Shown: positions 19,576 to 29,461, numbered from the stretch's first letter. The stretch: DNA of 37,720 nucleotides from Rhodobiaceae bacterium (GCA_002721725.1 PBLK01000004.1:13321-51040), one strand, 5' to 3'. Notes: generated from the sequence alone by a model not told the origin. Program-made: numbers and translations.

Positions 19576-21822
19576 TTACAAGCGATTGGGGAAAGCCGCC
19601 CCCATCAAGCCATCGGTCGGAAAACCTTTAGGCCGAATGCGTCCTGCTTGCGCGCGCAAGCCCTGCCAATCATCAAGCTCGGTGAAGACACGCTCACGCC
19701 CCGCCTTATCGGAAATCTTCAAGCCCTCTGCCGCGTTGTAGCAGCGCGCATCTGCCAAATGGCCGTCGCCGTGGCGTTGCAGGCGCACGCCTTTGCCACG
19801 CAGCATTTCCGGCACATCGGCCAGCGCGAAACACAGCAATTTGCGGTTCTCACCCAGCACGGCAATCCTATCACCCACAGCCGGCACACATATTGCCGCC
19901 TCATCAGGTGCTTTCACATTCAATATTTGCTTGCCCGCCTTGCGGTTGGCAATCATCTCGCTTTCAGCGACGATAAAACCATTGCCGATGCGCGAAGCAA
20001 CCAGCAGCTTGCGCTCAGGGTCATGCACGAAGATTTCGAGAATTTCATCGCTCGGCTCAATATCCAGTATCATGCGTACCGGGTCACCATGGCCACGCCC
20101 GCCGGGCAGCTTGGCGACATCAAGCGTGTAAGCGCGCCCATTAGAAACATACAAAACCAGCTTATCCGTGGTCATGGCGTGCAACACGAAGCCGCCCTTA
20201 TCGCCATCCTTATAGGTCAGCTTGCTGCCGTTTTCGGCGTGGCCCCGCATGGCACGAATCCAGCCTTTCTGCGAACACACAACAGTAACCGGCTCTTTTT
20301 CGACCAGTATTTCCAAAGATACCGCTTCGTCATCAGCCACTTCTTCAAAATTGGTGCGCCGTTTACCAAGTTCTGTTTTCGGGCCAAACTGCTTGCGCAA
20401 GGCTTTCAATTCGGCAGAAACAATCGCCTGCTGCTTGGCGTCCGATTTCAACACCGCCTTCAACTCTTTCATTTCGGCGCTCAGTTCCGCATGCTCGGCG
20501 CGAATGCCCTCTTCTTCAAGTTTGCGCAAAGCGCGCAAACGCATGTTCAAAATCGCATCGGCTTGCACTTGCGACAGGTCAAACGCTTTCATCAACTCAT
20601 CGCGCGGCTCGTCTTCTTCGCGGATAATGCGAATAACCTCATCGAGATTGAGATAGGCAATCAGATAGCCGTCCAGCACTTCCAGTCGCGCGGTAATTTT
20701 ATCGAGGCGATATTTCGATTTGCGCACCAGCACATCATTGCGGTGCTGCAACCATTGGCTCAGCACTTCGCGCAGCCCCATAACCCGCGGCACACCCTCA
20801 TTGTCGAGCACGTTCATATTCAGCGAGAAGCGGCTTTCAAGGTCGGTTTGCTTGTAAAGCACCGCCATCACTTGCACCGGGTCAATGTTCTTGCTTTTCG
20901 GCTCAATGACAATGCGGATATCTTCCGCGCTTTCATCACGAATATCATCGAGCATCGGCAATTGGCGCGCATTCATCAGCTCGGCGATTTTCTCAATCAG
21001 GCGAGACTTCTGCACCTGATAAGGAATTTCGGTAATGACGATTTGCCATGTGCCGCGCCCCATTTGCTCGACTTCATAGCGGGCGCGCACCCGAATGGAA
21101 CCGCGCCCTGTTGCATAGGCTTCGCGCAAGGCTTCAGGGCTTTCAACACAAATGCCGCCAGTCGGAAAATCCGGCCCTTTGACATTCTCCATCAACGTAT
21201 CAATGCGCGCATTGGGCGCTTTCAGCAAATGCAATGCGGCGGCGCATAATTCATCGACATTATGCGATGGAATACTGGTCGCCATACCGACGGCAATGCC
21301 GGATGCCCCATTCGCCAGCAAATTGGGAAAAGCGGCGGGCAACACAATCGGCTCTTCATCTTCGCCGTCATAAGTGGCGCGAAAATCAACTGTATCGCTG
21401 TCAATATCCCGCAGCAGCAGACCGGCAATTTCGGTCATGCGCGCTTCCGTGTAACGCATGGCGGCGGCATTATCGCCATCGACATTGCCGAAATTGCCCT
21501 GCCCATCAACCAGTGGATAGCGCACCGCAAAATCTTGCGCCAAACGCACCAAAGCATCGTAAACCGCTTGGTCACCATGCGGATGATAACGACCGATAAC
21601 ATCGCCGACAACGCGCGCCGATTTTTTAAACCCTTGCTCTGGGTCAAGGCGCAATTGCCGCATGGCATAAAGCAAGCGACGGTGCACCGGCTTCAAACCG
21701 TCGCGCACATCGGGTAAAGCACGATTGGTAATGGTCGAGAGCGCATAGGCTAAATACCGGCTTTCTAATGCCGCTTTTAAGCTTACCGCTTCTTCTTGTG
21801 GCAGATCTTCCACGTCACTCAT
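19576..21822 (-). CDS. parC: DNA topoisomerase IV subunit A
   Basis: ParC carries the strand-cutting tyrosine of topoisomerase IV, which decatenates daughter chromosomes. The 748-residue product is nearer ParC than GyrA in length and C-terminal repeats. Y124 in [11 protein letters not shown] is the catalytic residue; the quinolone-pocket segment reads [16 protein letters not shown], with Q85 at the place of Ser80 (E. coli ParC) and D89 at Glu84. After the coiled-coil tower the C-terminal beta-pinwheel blades (about 500-730) contain repeats such as [23 protein letters not shown] and [11 protein letters not shown]. It ends a long operon 26 bases after recO; parE is not in this window. Confidence 0.95.
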   Translation of the reverse strand: MSDVEDLPQEEAVSLKAALESRYLAYALSTITNRALPDVRDGLKPVHRRLLYAMRQLRLDPEQGFKKSARVVGDVIGRYHPHGDQAVYDALVRLAQDFAVRYPLVDGQGNFGNVDGDNAAAMRYTEARMTEIAGLLLRDIDSDTVDFRATYDGEDEEPIVLPAAFPNLLANGASGIAVGMATSIPSHNVDELCAAALHLLKAPNARIDTLMENVKGPDFPTGGICVESPEALREAYATGRGSIRVRARYEVEQMGRGTWQIVITEIPYQVQKSRLIEKIAELMNARQLPMLDDIRDESAEDIRIVIEPKSKNIDPVQVMAVLYKQTDLESRFSLNMNVLDNEGVPRVMGLREVLSQWLQHRNDVLVRKSKYRLDKITARLEVLDGYLIAYLNLDEVIRIIREEDEPRDELMKAFDLSQVQADAILNMRLRALRKLEEEGIRAEHAELSAEMKELKAVLKSDAKQQAIVSAELKALRKQFGPKTELGKRRTNFEEVADDEAVSLEILVEKEPVTVVCSQKGWIRAMRGHAENGSKLTYKDGDKGGFVLHAMTTDKLVLYVSNGRAYTLDVAKLPGGRGHGDPVRMILDIEPSDEILEIFVHDPERKLLVASRIGNGFIVAESEMIANRKAGKQILNVKAPDEAAICVPAVGDRIAVLGENRKLLCFALADVPEMLRGKGVRLQRHGDGHLADARCYNAAEGLKISDKAGRERVFTELDDWQGLRAQAGRIRPKGFPTDGLMGAAFPNRL

Positions 21823-21848
21823 GGGTGATTTATCACCCGATTCGCCGG

Positions 21849-22565
21849 CTACCGCGTCAGTATATCTGCCAATCGCAGGCGCGCCGGCGGCATTTTCATA
21901 CCATTGGGCAGATAAACGCGGCGCTCAAGAAAATGGCCAGTCAATTCCATCGCCTTTTGCACATCGTCATCGCTGGCCTCGGCTGACGGGTCGAGCAAAA
22001 ACTTTGGAAGCACAAACATTTTATCGAGATATGGCAGCGCGGCAGCGCGGCTAACGGCACGACCCGAGCGCGGCGAGACATATTCCAATTCATCGACTAC
22101 ACCTGTCGCCGCACAACACGATAAATCCAGCCCGAAGCCGATTTCCTCCAGCAGCGCCATTTCATAACGCGCCAACAACACCGGCCACACGGCCTCGTCA
22201 TCCATCGCGCCGAGCACCAAGATCAGCGTGTCATAAAGGCGCGGATAGGCTTGCCGCTCAGGCGTGATTTGCATGAGCGCGCACAAGGCGCTCAATCCGG
22301 CCAGCGCTTTGGCATCAGCCATTGCTTCGGCAGCATGGGCGCGACCGGCATCAACCGTCATTGTGCCCAAATGCTCCGAAAGCCGCGCGCGCCACGTCGC
22401 CACGACCATATTGCCAGGCTGCAAAATCGGCCGCAGGCGGCGGCTATTGCCCCCGCGCACAAGACCCGCAAAGCGCCCATGCTCGCGCGAAAACACATCG
22501 ACAATGGCGCTGCTTTCGCCGTGGGGTCGCGCTGCCAGAACCAGAGCTTCGGCCTCCCACTGCAT
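21849..22565 (-). CDS. recO: DNA repair protein RecO
   Basis: RecO works with RecF/RecR to load RecA at SSB-coated gaps. The 238-residue protein has the N-terminal OB fold (about 1-80: [39 protein letters not shown], then [17 protein letters not shown]) and a helical C-terminal part with [23 protein letters not shown], a form usual in Alphaproteobacteria where the four-cysteine zinc finger is reduced. It starts two bases after the era stop, and parC follows 26 bases later. era-recO adjacency is widespread in bacteria. Identification rests on this order and on the N-terminal OB motif. Confidence 0.92.
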   Translation of the reverse strand: MQWEAEALVLAARPHGESSAIVDVFSREHGRFAGLVRGGNSRRLRPILQPGNMVVATWRARLSEHLGTMTVDAGRAHAAEAMADAKALAGLSALCALMQITPERQAYPRLYDTLILVLGAMDDEAVWPVLLARYEMALLEEIGFGLDLSCCAATGVVDELEYVSPRSGRAVSRAAALPYLDKMFVLPKFLLDPSAEASDDDVQKAMELTGHFLERRVYLPNGMKMPPARLRLADILTR

Positions 22566-22567
22566 GG

Positions 22568-23461
22568 CTAAACCTTATAATCGAGACCGAGCATGCGATA
22601 GCGCTCCGGATCTTCCATCCAATTTTTCCGCACTTTCACAAAAGTGAATAAATGCACGCGCCGCTCGAACATCTCTTCCAGTTCGGCGCGCGCCTGAGCC
22701 CCGATTTCCTTCATCGTTTGGCCGCCCTTGCCCAACACAATGGCTTTTTGCCCGTCGCGCTGCACATAAATGATTTGCTCAATGCGCACTGAGCCGTCTT
22801 TTTTGTTTTCCCATTTTTCCGTTTCGACGGTCAGCGCATAGGGCAGCTCTTGATGCAGCCGCAAAAACAATTTCTCGCGCATCACCTCAGAGGCCAAAAG
22901 CAGTGAGGGAATATCCGCCGCTCGGTCTTCAGAGTAAAGCCAAGGCCCTTCCGGCATGCCATCGCCCAATGCATCTTTCAGGCGTTTCAGCCCGTCACCC
23001 GACAGTGCTGAGATAAGGAATGTATCCTTAAAGGTCACCCGCTCATTCAGTTTGGCGACGAGCGCGAGCAAGCTGTCATTGCGCACCGTGTCGATTTTAT
23101 TGATGACCAGCGAGGCTTGTTTTTTGCTTGCTGCCAACCCTTCCAGCATCAGGTCAATTTCCAGCGTATCGGCGCGCGCCGCATCGAGCACCACCAGCAC
23201 TTCATCTGCGTCTTCCACCCCCATCCAAGCCTCATTGACCATAGCGCGGTCAAACCGTTGCTTGGCGGCAAATATGCCGGGGGTATCGACCAAAATAATC
23301 TGCGCTTCTTGGTGCATGACGACAGCGCGCAAACGCATGCGCGTGGTCTGCGCTTTTTGCGTCACAATGGCGACTTTCTGTCCCACCAACGCATTTGATA
23401 AGGTTGATTTGCCAGCATTTGGTGGGCCGATAATGGCGACAAATCCGCATTTTTTGTTCAT
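22568..23461 (-). CDS. era: GTPase Era
   Basis: Era is an essential GTPase that binds the 3' end of 16S rRNA in 30S maturation. In 297 residues: G1 GPPNAGKS (12-19), G2 region QTTRMRLRAVV, G3 DTPG (59-62), G4 NKID (121-124), and a C-terminal KH domain (about 205-290) with VLGKGGQTMKEIGAQARAELEEMF as the RNA-binding GXXG loop. Its ATG overlaps the rnc stop (ATGA) and recO follows by two bases, so rnc-era-recO form the classical coupled block. No irregularities are seen. Confidence 0.97.
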   Translation of the reverse strand: MNKKCGFVAIIGPPNAGKSTLSNALVGQKVAIVTQKAQTTRMRLRAVVMHQEAQIILVDTPGIFAAKQRFDRAMVNEAWMGVEDADEVLVVLDAARADTLEIDLMLEGLAASKKQASLVINKIDTVRNDSLLALVAKLNERVTFKDTFLISALSGDGLKRLKDALGDGMPEGPWLYSEDRAADIPSLLLASEVMREKLFLRLHQELPYALTVETEKWENKKDGSVRIEQIIYVQRDGQKAIVLGKGGQTMKEIGAQARAELEEMFERRVHLFTFVKVRKNWMEDPERYRMLGLDYKV

Positions 23462-24129
23462 TTGGCCTGCCCATCTTGCAATTGTGTGAGCAATGTTTGG
23501 GCGGCGTCTTGTTCTGCCGCTTTGCGCGAATGGCCCTCGCCCTGCGCCTTGCCAAGCCCCGACTTCACCTCAACAGAGAAATGCGGCGCATGCGCCGCGC
23601 CGCTTTGTTCGATAATTTCATAGGTCGGGAAATCATGACCGTGTTTGGCGGTCAATTCCTGCAATGCTGTCTTGCTGTCTATCGGCACATCACCCTGTGC
23701 CCCCAATAAATCTGCCCAATGAGTGGCCACCAGTTTTTGCGCCACATCAAATCCCGCATCAAGAAACACAGCACCCAAAACTGCCTCGCAGCCATCGGCC
23801 AGCACCGCATTGGGTATTTTCCGGCGGTTTCGAATACCGCTATCGGTTTTCAAATGGGCACCCAAATCCCAAAGCTTGGCAATCTTGGCACAGCTTTTAC
23901 CGCTGACCAATTGACTGAGGCGACGTGACAGCGCTCCTTCGGGCTCGGTCGCATAACGCGCCATCAGAATTTGTGAAATTGCCAGACCAAGCACGCGATC
24001 ACCGATAAACTCCAACGCCTCATTATCATCGTCAACATTGAGGCTGGCATGGCGCAAAGCGCGCTGCAGCAAAGCTTCATCAGCGAACATATGGCCGAGG
24101 GTTTTTTGCAGCGCGTCCAGCGAAGCCAT
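23458..24129 (-). CDS. rnc: Ribonuclease III
   Basis: RNase III cleaves double-stranded RNA in rRNA processing and mRNA decay. The open frame runs to 24192, but ATG 24127-24129 gives MASLDALQKTLGHMF, 223 residues, with TAATG overlap to the lepB stop. The catalytic domain shows NEALEFIGDRVLGLAIS (E40, D44 on the signature helix) and NAVLADGCEAVLGAVFLDAG with the second Mg-binding pair. The C-terminal double-stranded RNA-binding domain (about 150-220) begins DSKTALQELTAKHG and contains SGLGKAQGEGHSRKAAEQDAA. Coupled to lepB upstream and era downstream. Confidence 0.96.
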   Translation of the reverse strand: MASLDALQKTLGHMFADEALLQRALRHASLNVDDDNEALEFIGDRVLGLAISQILMARYATEPEGALSRRLSQLVSGKSCAKIAKLWDLGAHLKTDSGIRNRRKIPNAVLADGCEAVLGAVFLDAGFDVAQKLVATHWADLLGAQGDVPIDSKTALQELTAKHGHDFPTYEIIEQSGAAHAPHFSVEVKSGLGKAQGEGHSRKAAEQDAAQTLLTQLQDGQAK

Positions 24130-24899
24130 TAATGCACCAAATTGAAAAGACGTGACAGACGAATGGAAATTGGCCAGCGCCAAATTTCCCAAATCCGCGT
24201 GCGGTCATCAAATGAGAAAAACAATATTTGAGCGGGGCCGACCAAATTCTCATGCGGCACAAAGCCGACATAACGAACAAAGCGGCTATCAGTCGAATTA
24301 TCGCGATTGTCGCCCATCATGAAATAATGCCCCTCCGGCACTTCATAAACGCCGGTATTGTCAGCCGGACTGCTATCGGCTTGGTCGAGCGTCACATAAG
24401 AGCGCCCATTGGGCAGGGTCTCGCGGAAACGTCGAATTTCGATAGGCGGCGCATTGCGGCGCAATTCTTCAAAATCGGAAAGCCGCTCGCGCTCAAGCGG
24501 CGCATCATTGAGCCAGACAACACCGTTTTTCATTTGAATTTTATCGCCCGGCAGGCCGATGACGCGTTTGATGAAATCCGTGCGCCCATCAGACGGTAAT
24601 TTGAAGACCACCACATCACCCCGCTCGGGCCCGCGCTCAGAGGTGCGGCCACTGAACAATGGCGGGCTGAACGGGAAACTATGCTTGGAATAGCCATAGC
24701 TAAACTTGCTGACGAACAGAAAATCGCCAATCAGCAGGGTCGGCTTCATGGAGCTGGAAGGAATATTGAATGGCTGGAAGAAAAACGAGCGGATGACAAT
24801 GGCGATAAGTGCCGCAATGATAAAAATGCGCAGATTATCCTGCCAAGTATCGCCCTGCTTTTCGGGCGCACTGCCGTGCTTCGCCGCTTCTTCCGACAT
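24129..24899 (-). CDS. lepB: Signal peptidase I
   Basis: LepB removes signal peptides of exported proteins at the outer face of the inner membrane. The 256-residue protein has one N-terminal membrane helix (about residues 23-41) and the catalytic serine S50 in PSSSMKPTL with general base lysine K111 in FIKRVIGLPGDKI. Other boxes: FLFVSKFSYGY, RGDVVVFKLP, and YFMMGDNRDNSTDSRFVRYVGFVPHENLVG. It is a single-span form, as in many Alphaproteobacteria. acpS ends directly before it, and rnc starts within its stop, so lepB is inside the operon. Confidence 0.96.
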   Translation of the reverse strand: MSEEAAKHGSAPEKQGDTWQDNLRIFIIAALIAIVIRSFFFQPFNIPSSSMKPTLLIGDFLFVSKFSYGYSKHSFPFSPPLFSGRTSERGPERGDVVVFKLPSDGRTDFIKRVIGLPGDKIQMKNGVVWLNDAPLERERLSDFEELRRNAPPIEIRRFRETLPNGRSYVTLDQADSSPADNTGVYEVPEGHYFMMGDNRDNSTDSRFVRYVGFVPHENLVGPAQILFFSFDDRTRIWEIWRWPISIRLSRLFNLVH

Positions 24900-25310
24900 T
24901 TAGCTATCGCCCCCTTGCGGCACAGCGGAAATAATCACAATCGCTTGGGCGGTTGGAAAATCATCAGTAATGGTCAAGTCGATTTGCGCGCTCATACCGT
25001 CCGGTGTGATTTTCTCCAATCGCGCTAGAGCACCATTAGTCAACTTCATAGTCGGCTTGCCTGAGGGTAGATTAGCAACCCCCATGTCACGCCAAAATAC
25101 TCCTTGCCGCAAACCTGTGCCAAGCGCCTTCGAACAAGCTTCCTTAGCAGCGAACCGCTTGGCATAAGAAGCGGCACGCAGCTTGCGGCGTTCCGAACGC
25201 TTTTGCTCGGTTTCGGTAAACAGGCGTTGCACAAAGCGATCGCCAAACCGCTCGAGCGACTGCTCAATGCGGCGAATATCGATAATGTCATTGCCAATAC
25301 CTAAAATCAT
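24900..25310 (-). CDS. acpS: Holo-[acyl-carrier-protein] synthase
   Basis: AcpS transfers the 4'-phosphopantetheine arm of CoA onto acyl carrier protein. In 136 residues the Mg-binding D8 stands in [11 protein letters not shown] and E57 in [16 protein letters not shown]; further motif [15 protein letters not shown] and a C-terminal [17 protein letters not shown] strand. The size is normal. The ATG overlaps the pdxJ stop (ATGA), and lepB begins immediately after the acpS stop. pdxJ-acpS-lepB is a conserved order in proteobacteria. Confidence 0.96.
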   Translation of the reverse strand: MILGIGNDIIDIRRIEQSLERFGDRFVQRLFTETEQKRSERRKLRAASYAKRFAAKEACSKALGTGLRQGVFWRDMGVANLPSGKPTMKLTNGALARLEKITPDGMSAQIDLTITDDFPTAQAIVIISAVPQGGDS

Positions 25311-26068
25311 AAATCCGCGCCGCCCCGGGCTTCATCCATCAAACGGCTCATCTTGGCAATCGCCGTGTCTAAGCCGACAAAAATCGCTTCGCCAATAAGA
25401 AAATGCCCGATATTCAATTCTGTCACTTGCGGAATGGCCGCTATCGGCTTGACCGTTTCAAAGCAAAGCCCGTGTCCGGCATGCACTTCCAACCCCAATT
25501 CATCGGCTAGTGCCGCACCTGTCGCCAATTTCTCTAACTCTGCGTCAAAAGCAACGCTATCGCCATCATGGTGCGCGTGACAATAAGTGCCGGTGTGCAA
25601 TTCGACAATATCGGCTCCTAACTTGGACGAGGCTCGGATTTGCGCTGCATCGGCATCAATAAAAAGCGAGACCCGAATACCCGCTTTTTTCAGGGGGTCA
25701 ATAATACTCGGCAATTTATTGTCATAGGCGACCACATCAAGCCCACCTTCTGTCGTCACTTCTTGGCGTTTTTCTGGCACGATGCAGCAGGCATTGGGCT
25801 TATGACGCAGCGCAATTTGCAGCATTTCTTCGGTTGTCGCCATTTCAAGATTGAGCGGCAGACCGATACCACCGGCCAGACGGGCAATGTCATCATCGCC
25901 AATATGGCGGCGATCTTCCCGCAAATGTGCGGTAATACCGTCGGCACCGGCGCGCGCCGCCAATTCTGCCGCGCGCACGGGGTCAGGCAAACCCCCGCCG
26001 CGAGCGTTCCGAATGGTCGCCACATGGTCAATATTGACGCCCAATCTCAATTTGTTACCCTCAGCCAT
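25307..26068 (-). CDS. pdxJ: Pyridoxine 5'-phosphate synthase
   Basis: PdxJ closes the ring of vitamin B6 from 1-deoxy-xylulose 5-phosphate and 3-amino-2-oxopropyl phosphate. The 253-residue TIM barrel shows [14 protein letters not shown] (12-25), [13 protein letters not shown], the strand [11 protein letters not shown], and the phosphate-site segments [10 protein letters not shown] and [13 protein letters not shown], ending [16 protein letters not shown]. Start ATG overlaps the DUF2062 stop (TGATG) and its stop overlaps acpS (ATGA). The DXP-dependent route implies that the organism makes PLP de novo, which glyA in this window needs. Confidence 0.96.
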   Translation of the reverse strand: MAEGNKLRLGVNIDHVATIRNARGGGLPDPVRAAELAARAGADGITAHLREDRRHIGDDDIARLAGGIGLPLNLEMATTEEMLQIALRHKPNACCIVPEKRQEVTTEGGLDVVAYDNKLPSIIDPLKKAGIRVSLFIDADAAQIRASSKLGADIVELHTGTYCHAHHDGDSVAFDAELEKLATGAALADELGLEVHAGHGLCFETVKPIAAIPQVTELNIGHFLIGEAIFVGLDTAIAKMSRLMDEARGGADL

Positions 26069-26640
26069 CAGCCCTGTTTACCATCATTTTCTTCGGCCGC
26101 ACTGCGTTTTCTCTCAATGCGTTCATGCCGCTGCTTTTGATAAGCTTCGATAGACCAAAGGCTCGGATAGTAGACAATCAACCCCATAAACAAACCAATT
26201 GGAAGCCAGCCGATCATCATCGGGCCGATAACCGGGAGCAGCACTCCAAGCGGCGCGTCAATCAAAAGTTCAACGGATAATTGTGGCAGCTCTCTGTTAT
26301 CGGCCGCGCGCCCCAATAGAAAATTGCCGGTGTTGAAGGTTGCCAACCAAATAAACGGGAAACTGGCCGGATTGCCGACCCATGTGCCGAGCACGGCAGC
26401 GATAAAATTACCACCAACAAAATAGATGATGATGGCGCACCAGATGATATGCGTGCCCAAAATAGGATTGGCCGAGGCAAAAGCACCGATTGCCAAACCC
26501 AAAGCAATGGAATGCGGCGTGCCTGACAGACGCACCGTGCGCTGCCAAAGATATTTGGTCGCCCGCCCCCAACCTTCGCGCGGCCAGAGAAACTGGCGCA
26601 GACGCTCAAAAAACGTTTGTGGATTACGACGCTTGAACAT
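26068..26640 (-). CDS. DUF2062 family membrane protein
   Basis: A 190-residue integral membrane protein of the DUF2062 family. After a basic head (MFKRRNPQTFFERLRQFLWPREGWGRATKYLWQRTVRL) comes SGTPHSIALGLAIGAFASANPILGTHII, the hallmark of the family, then two or three further hydrophobic stretches (about 68-105 and 130-160) and a highly charged tail (QKQRHERIERKRSAAEEND). Its function is not known; some relatives are fused to glycosyltransferases. It stands between pyrE (nine bases) and pdxJ (overlap) in a conserved alphaproteobacterial gene order, which argues for a core role that is not obvious from the sequence. Confidence 0.88.
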   Translation of the reverse strand: MFKRRNPQTFFERLRQFLWPREGWGRATKYLWQRTVRLSGTPHSIALGLAIGAFASANPILGTHIIWCAIIIYFVGGNFIAAVLGTWVGNPASFPFIWLATFNTGNFLLGRAADNRELPQLSVELLIDAPLGVLLPVIGPMMIGWLPIGLFMGLIVYYPSLWSIEAYQKQRHERIERKRSAAEENDGKQG

Positions 26641-26649
26641 AAGGCATGC

Positions 26650-27234
26650 CTATTTGAGGCCACGACTTCCCGGCTTTACAGCGGGAACGTCTGCCAGATC
26701 AGCAGGCGCATTGTCAGCCTCGAAGGTTTCGACGGTGATACTGGCGAGGCTAACCAGCGACACGCCGACATCTGCCATGCCGCCGGAGCGGTCAATAAGG
26801 CAGCCGGCACCGACTACACGGCCGCCGTGCGCGCCGATGGCGGCAATCGCTTCGCGCGATGACAGGCCAGTGGTGACGATGTCTTCAATTAACACCACAT
26901 TGGCGTTTTCAGACAGATGAAAGCCGCGGCGCAGGGTGAACTCGCCATCGGTGCGCTCGAGAAACATGGAGTCAACATTGAGCGCGCGCGCCACCTCATG
27001 GCCGATAATCAACCCGCCCATTGCCGGTGCAACGACGCAATCAATATCTTCGTCAATATTGTCTTTGATTTTGGCTCCCAATGCTTCCGCCAATCGGGCG
27101 GCGCGGCGCGTATCCATCAACACGCGAGCGCACTGTAAATAAGTGCGACTATGCAAACCCGAAGATAAAATAAAATGCCCTTCAAGCAGGGCATCAGCAT
27201 CACGGAATTCATCGAGCACTTGGTCTGGTGTCAT
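26650..27234 (-). CDS. pyrE: Orotate phosphoribosyltransferase
   Basis: PyrE joins orotate to PRPP in pyrimidine synthesis. With ATG 27232-27234 it has 194 residues; a longer frame to 27258 lies inside the rsh end and is unlikely. The PRPP loop VVLIEDIVTTGLS is at residues 113-125; upstream the family shows FILSSGLHSRTYLQC (21-35), where most enzymes have the FxLxSGxxSxxYxD pattern, and APAMGGLIIGHEVA (69-82). The next segment, RTDGEFTLRRGF, is the flexible loop; the usual RKxxKxHG form reads differently (RTDGEFTLRR), as is common for the short alphaproteobacterial branch. It follows rsh after one base. Confidence 0.92.
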   Translation of the reverse strand: MTPDQVLDEFRDADALLEGHFILSSGLHSRTYLQCARVLMDTRRAARLAEALGAKIKDNIDEDIDCVVAPAMGGLIIGHEVARALNVDSMFLERTDGEFTLRRGFHLSENANVVLIEDIVTTGLSSREAIAAIGAHGGRVVGAGCLIDRSGGMADVGVSLVSLASITVETFEADNAPADLADVPAVKPGSRGLK

Positions 27235-27235
27235 A

Positions 27236-29416
27236 TTAGTTCTCGATCGTCCCGCCAAAAATAATCCGTTTTGCTTTGCTGATAACGCGGCTGCCTTTCA
27301 GCGCATTTACCAGCTGTTCCATATGTTCTTTATTGCGTACTTGCAAATCCACTGTCAGGTCGCAGAAATCTTCATTGAGATGAATTAACGACAGATTCGT
27401 AATATTGGCATCAAAATCTGCAATGGTCTGTGTAATGACGCTGAGCGAGCCGGTGCGATTGACGGCTGTTAGGTCAACGCGGCTGGCGAATAAATGAGTG
27501 CTTTCTTCATCCCATTTCATGGGCACCCAGCGCTCGCGGCTGTCCTCAAAGGCTGCCAATTCGCGCGCTTTGGCCGGATAGACCACCACGCCCTGCCCTG
27601 GGGTCACAATGCCGACAATGTCATCACCAGGCAGGGGGAAGAAGTTTTCCGCCACATTGACCACAGTGCCGTAAAGCGCCCCATTGGCCGGCATAATTGG
27701 TGAGCCTTCCGCCTCAGACCTGTCGGGACGGCGAATAAGACTGCGCATGGCACCGGCAAAGCGGTCGCGCTTGCGCAGCGCTTTTTTGGGCATGGTAGCG
27801 AGCAGCACATCGGCGGCAGATATTGAGCCGCGCCCCACAGCCTCATAAAGCGCGTCCATATTGTTAAAGGACAAGACACCGAGCGCTCGGTCCAGCACGC
27901 CGGTCGAGCTGTCAACAGCCTCTGCGGCGAACAAGTTTTCAATCATTTGCGCACCCAGCTTGATGAAATCATCGGCTTCGCGCTCGCGCAAAGCATGGCG
28001 AATAGCGGCGCGCGCCTTACCGGTATGCACATGATTGAGCCAGTTCTCGCTTGGCAGTTGCTCATCACCCCGAATGATTTCAATCTCGTCGCCGTTTTTC
28101 AGCAAAGTGCGGAACGGCAGCTTGAGGCCGTTAATACGCACGCCGATACAGCTATTGCCAATCTCCGTATGCACGGCATAGGCGAAATCCAGCGCCGTTG
28201 CGCCGCGCGGCATGGCAATCAAACGCCCTTTCGGGGTGAAACAGAACACTTGGTCATTGAACAATTCGAGCTTGGTGTTTTCCAAAAACTCTTCCGCCGA
28301 GCCACCATTTTTCAACTGCCCGACCATATCTTGCAGCCAAGCAAACGGCTCGATTTTGGCCGTGTCGGGATAGTCTTCCGTGCTGTCCTTATAGGTCCAA
28401 TGCGCGGCCACGCCGCGTTCGGCAATATCGTGCATATGCTCGGTGCGGATTTGCACCTCCACACGCTGCTGATTGGGGCCGATAACCGTGGTATGCAAAG
28501 ATTGATAGCCGTTCAGCTTGGGCGTTGAGATGTAATCCTTATAGCGCCCTGGCACATAGCGGAAATTGCGATGCAGCACGCCGAGCGCCTGATAGCAGGC
28601 GGCCTCATCGGCCACGACAACGCGATAGCCGAACACGTCTGACAGCTGCTCCAGCGAAATCGACTTGTTTTGCATTTTGCGCCAAATCGAAAACGGCCGC
28701 TTTTGCCGCCCATGCACATGGGCTTTGATGCCGTTCTCGCCCAACAGCGCGGAAAACTCATAGGCGATGGCTTCCAGCATATCGCCGCTATCTTGCTTCA
28801 ATTCGTTGAGCCGCTCGACAATCAGTTCGCGCCCCTCTTTATTGACTTCGGCAAAGGCGAGGTCTTCCAGTTCGTCGCGGAAGTTTTGCATGCCGACGCG
28901 ACCGGCCAAAGGCGCATAAATATCCAGCGTTTCTTGCGCGATGCGTTTGCGCTTTTTGTCAGAAGAAATGAAATGCAGCGTCCGCATATTGTGCAGCCGG
29001 TCGGCTAGCTTGACCAAAAGAATGCGCACATCGCTGGCTGTGGCCAGCAGCAGCTTGCGGAAGTTTTCGGCCTGCGCCATATCGGCGGAAGACAATTCGA
29101 GCAAGGACATTTTCGTCACGCCATTGACCATATCGGCAATTTCGCGGCCAAAGATTTTCTCAATCTCGCCAAAGGTCGCGTCCGTATCTTCAATCGTGTC
29201 GTGCAAAAGCGCGGTGGCGATGCTGGCCGTGTCGAGGCGCAAATCGGTGAGAATGCCGGCCACTTCAACCGGATGCGAATAATACGGGTCGCCCGAGGCG
29301 CGCTTCTGGTCGCCATGCTTTTGCGTGGCATACACATAGGCGCGGTTCAACAAGTCCTCATTGGCCCGAGGCTCATAGGAGATGACGCGATCTACAAGTT
29401 CATATTGGCGCATCAT
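27236..29416 (-). CDS. rsh: Bifunctional (p)ppGpp synthetase/hydrolase
   Basis: This Rel/Spo homologue makes and degrades the stringent-response alarmone. The 726 residues contain, in order: HD hydrolase (about 20-190) with H48, H72-D73 (ALLHDTIEDT) and VKLADRLHNMRTL intact, so hydrolysis should work; synthetase (about 240-350) with SIWRKMQNKSIS, DVFGYRVVVAD, YKDYISTPKLNGYQSLHTTV and EVQIRTEHMHDIAERGVAAHW; TGS (about 400-460) with TPKGRLIAMPRGATALDFAYAVH; and a C-terminal ACT domain (about 650-725). Alphaproteobacteria usually have this one long RSH. The start is one of two adjacent ATGs (29414-29416 or 29411-29413) after GGGGGG. rpoZ precedes by 45 bases. Confidence 0.96.
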   Translation of the reverse strand: MMRQYELVDRVISYEPRANEDLLNRAYVYATQKHGDQKRASGDPYYSHPVEVAGILTDLRLDTASIATALLHDTIEDTDATFGEIEKIFGREIADMVNGVTKMSLLELSSADMAQAENFRKLLLATASDVRILLVKLADRLHNMRTLHFISSDKKRKRIAQETLDIYAPLAGRVGMQNFRDELEDLAFAEVNKEGRELIVERLNELKQDSGDMLEAIAYEFSALLGENGIKAHVHGRQKRPFSIWRKMQNKSISLEQLSDVFGYRVVVADEAACYQALGVLHRNFRYVPGRYKDYISTPKLNGYQSLHTTVIGPNQQRVEVQIRTEHMHDIAERGVAAHWTYKDSTEDYPDTAKIEPFAWLQDMVGQLKNGGSAEEFLENTKLELFNDQVFCFTPKGRLIAMPRGATALDFAYAVHTEIGNSCIGVRINGLKLPFRTLLKNGDEIEIIRGDEQLPSENWLNHVHTGKARAAIRHALREREADDFIKLGAQMIENLFAAEAVDSSTGVLDRALGVLSFNNMDALYEAVGRGSISAADVLLATMPKKALRKRDRFAGAMRSLIRRPDRSEAEGSPIMPANGALYGTVVNVAENFFPLPGDDIVGIVTPGQGVVVYPAKARELAAFEDSRERWVPMKWDEESTHLFASRVDLTAVNRTGSLSVITQTIADFDANITNLSLIHLNEDFCDLTVDLQVRNKEHMEQLVNALKGSRVISKAKRIIFGGTIEN

Positions 29417-29419
29417 GGC

Positions 29420-29442
29420 AAAAGCCCCCCTGCGCTTGGGGC
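29420..29442 (-). promoter_or_regulatory. Hairpin plus T run over the rsh ribosome site
   Basis: In the 45-base rpoZ-rsh gap the minus strand carries GCCCC, a loop, then GGGGGGC and TTTT. The five-base GC stem includes the G run that serves as the rsh ribosome site and is followed by a short T run, so it could act as a weak attenuator or lower rsh translation. Stem length is short; candidate only. Confidence 0.35.
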
Positions 29443-29461
29443 GGACGGGATATGTGTCGGC

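Noticed and set aside
19648-21249. 533-codon open frame on plus, opposite parC
   Set aside because: It is fully antisense to a clear ParC and its product is rich in His, Gln and Arg without any family motif; a by-product of parC codon usage.
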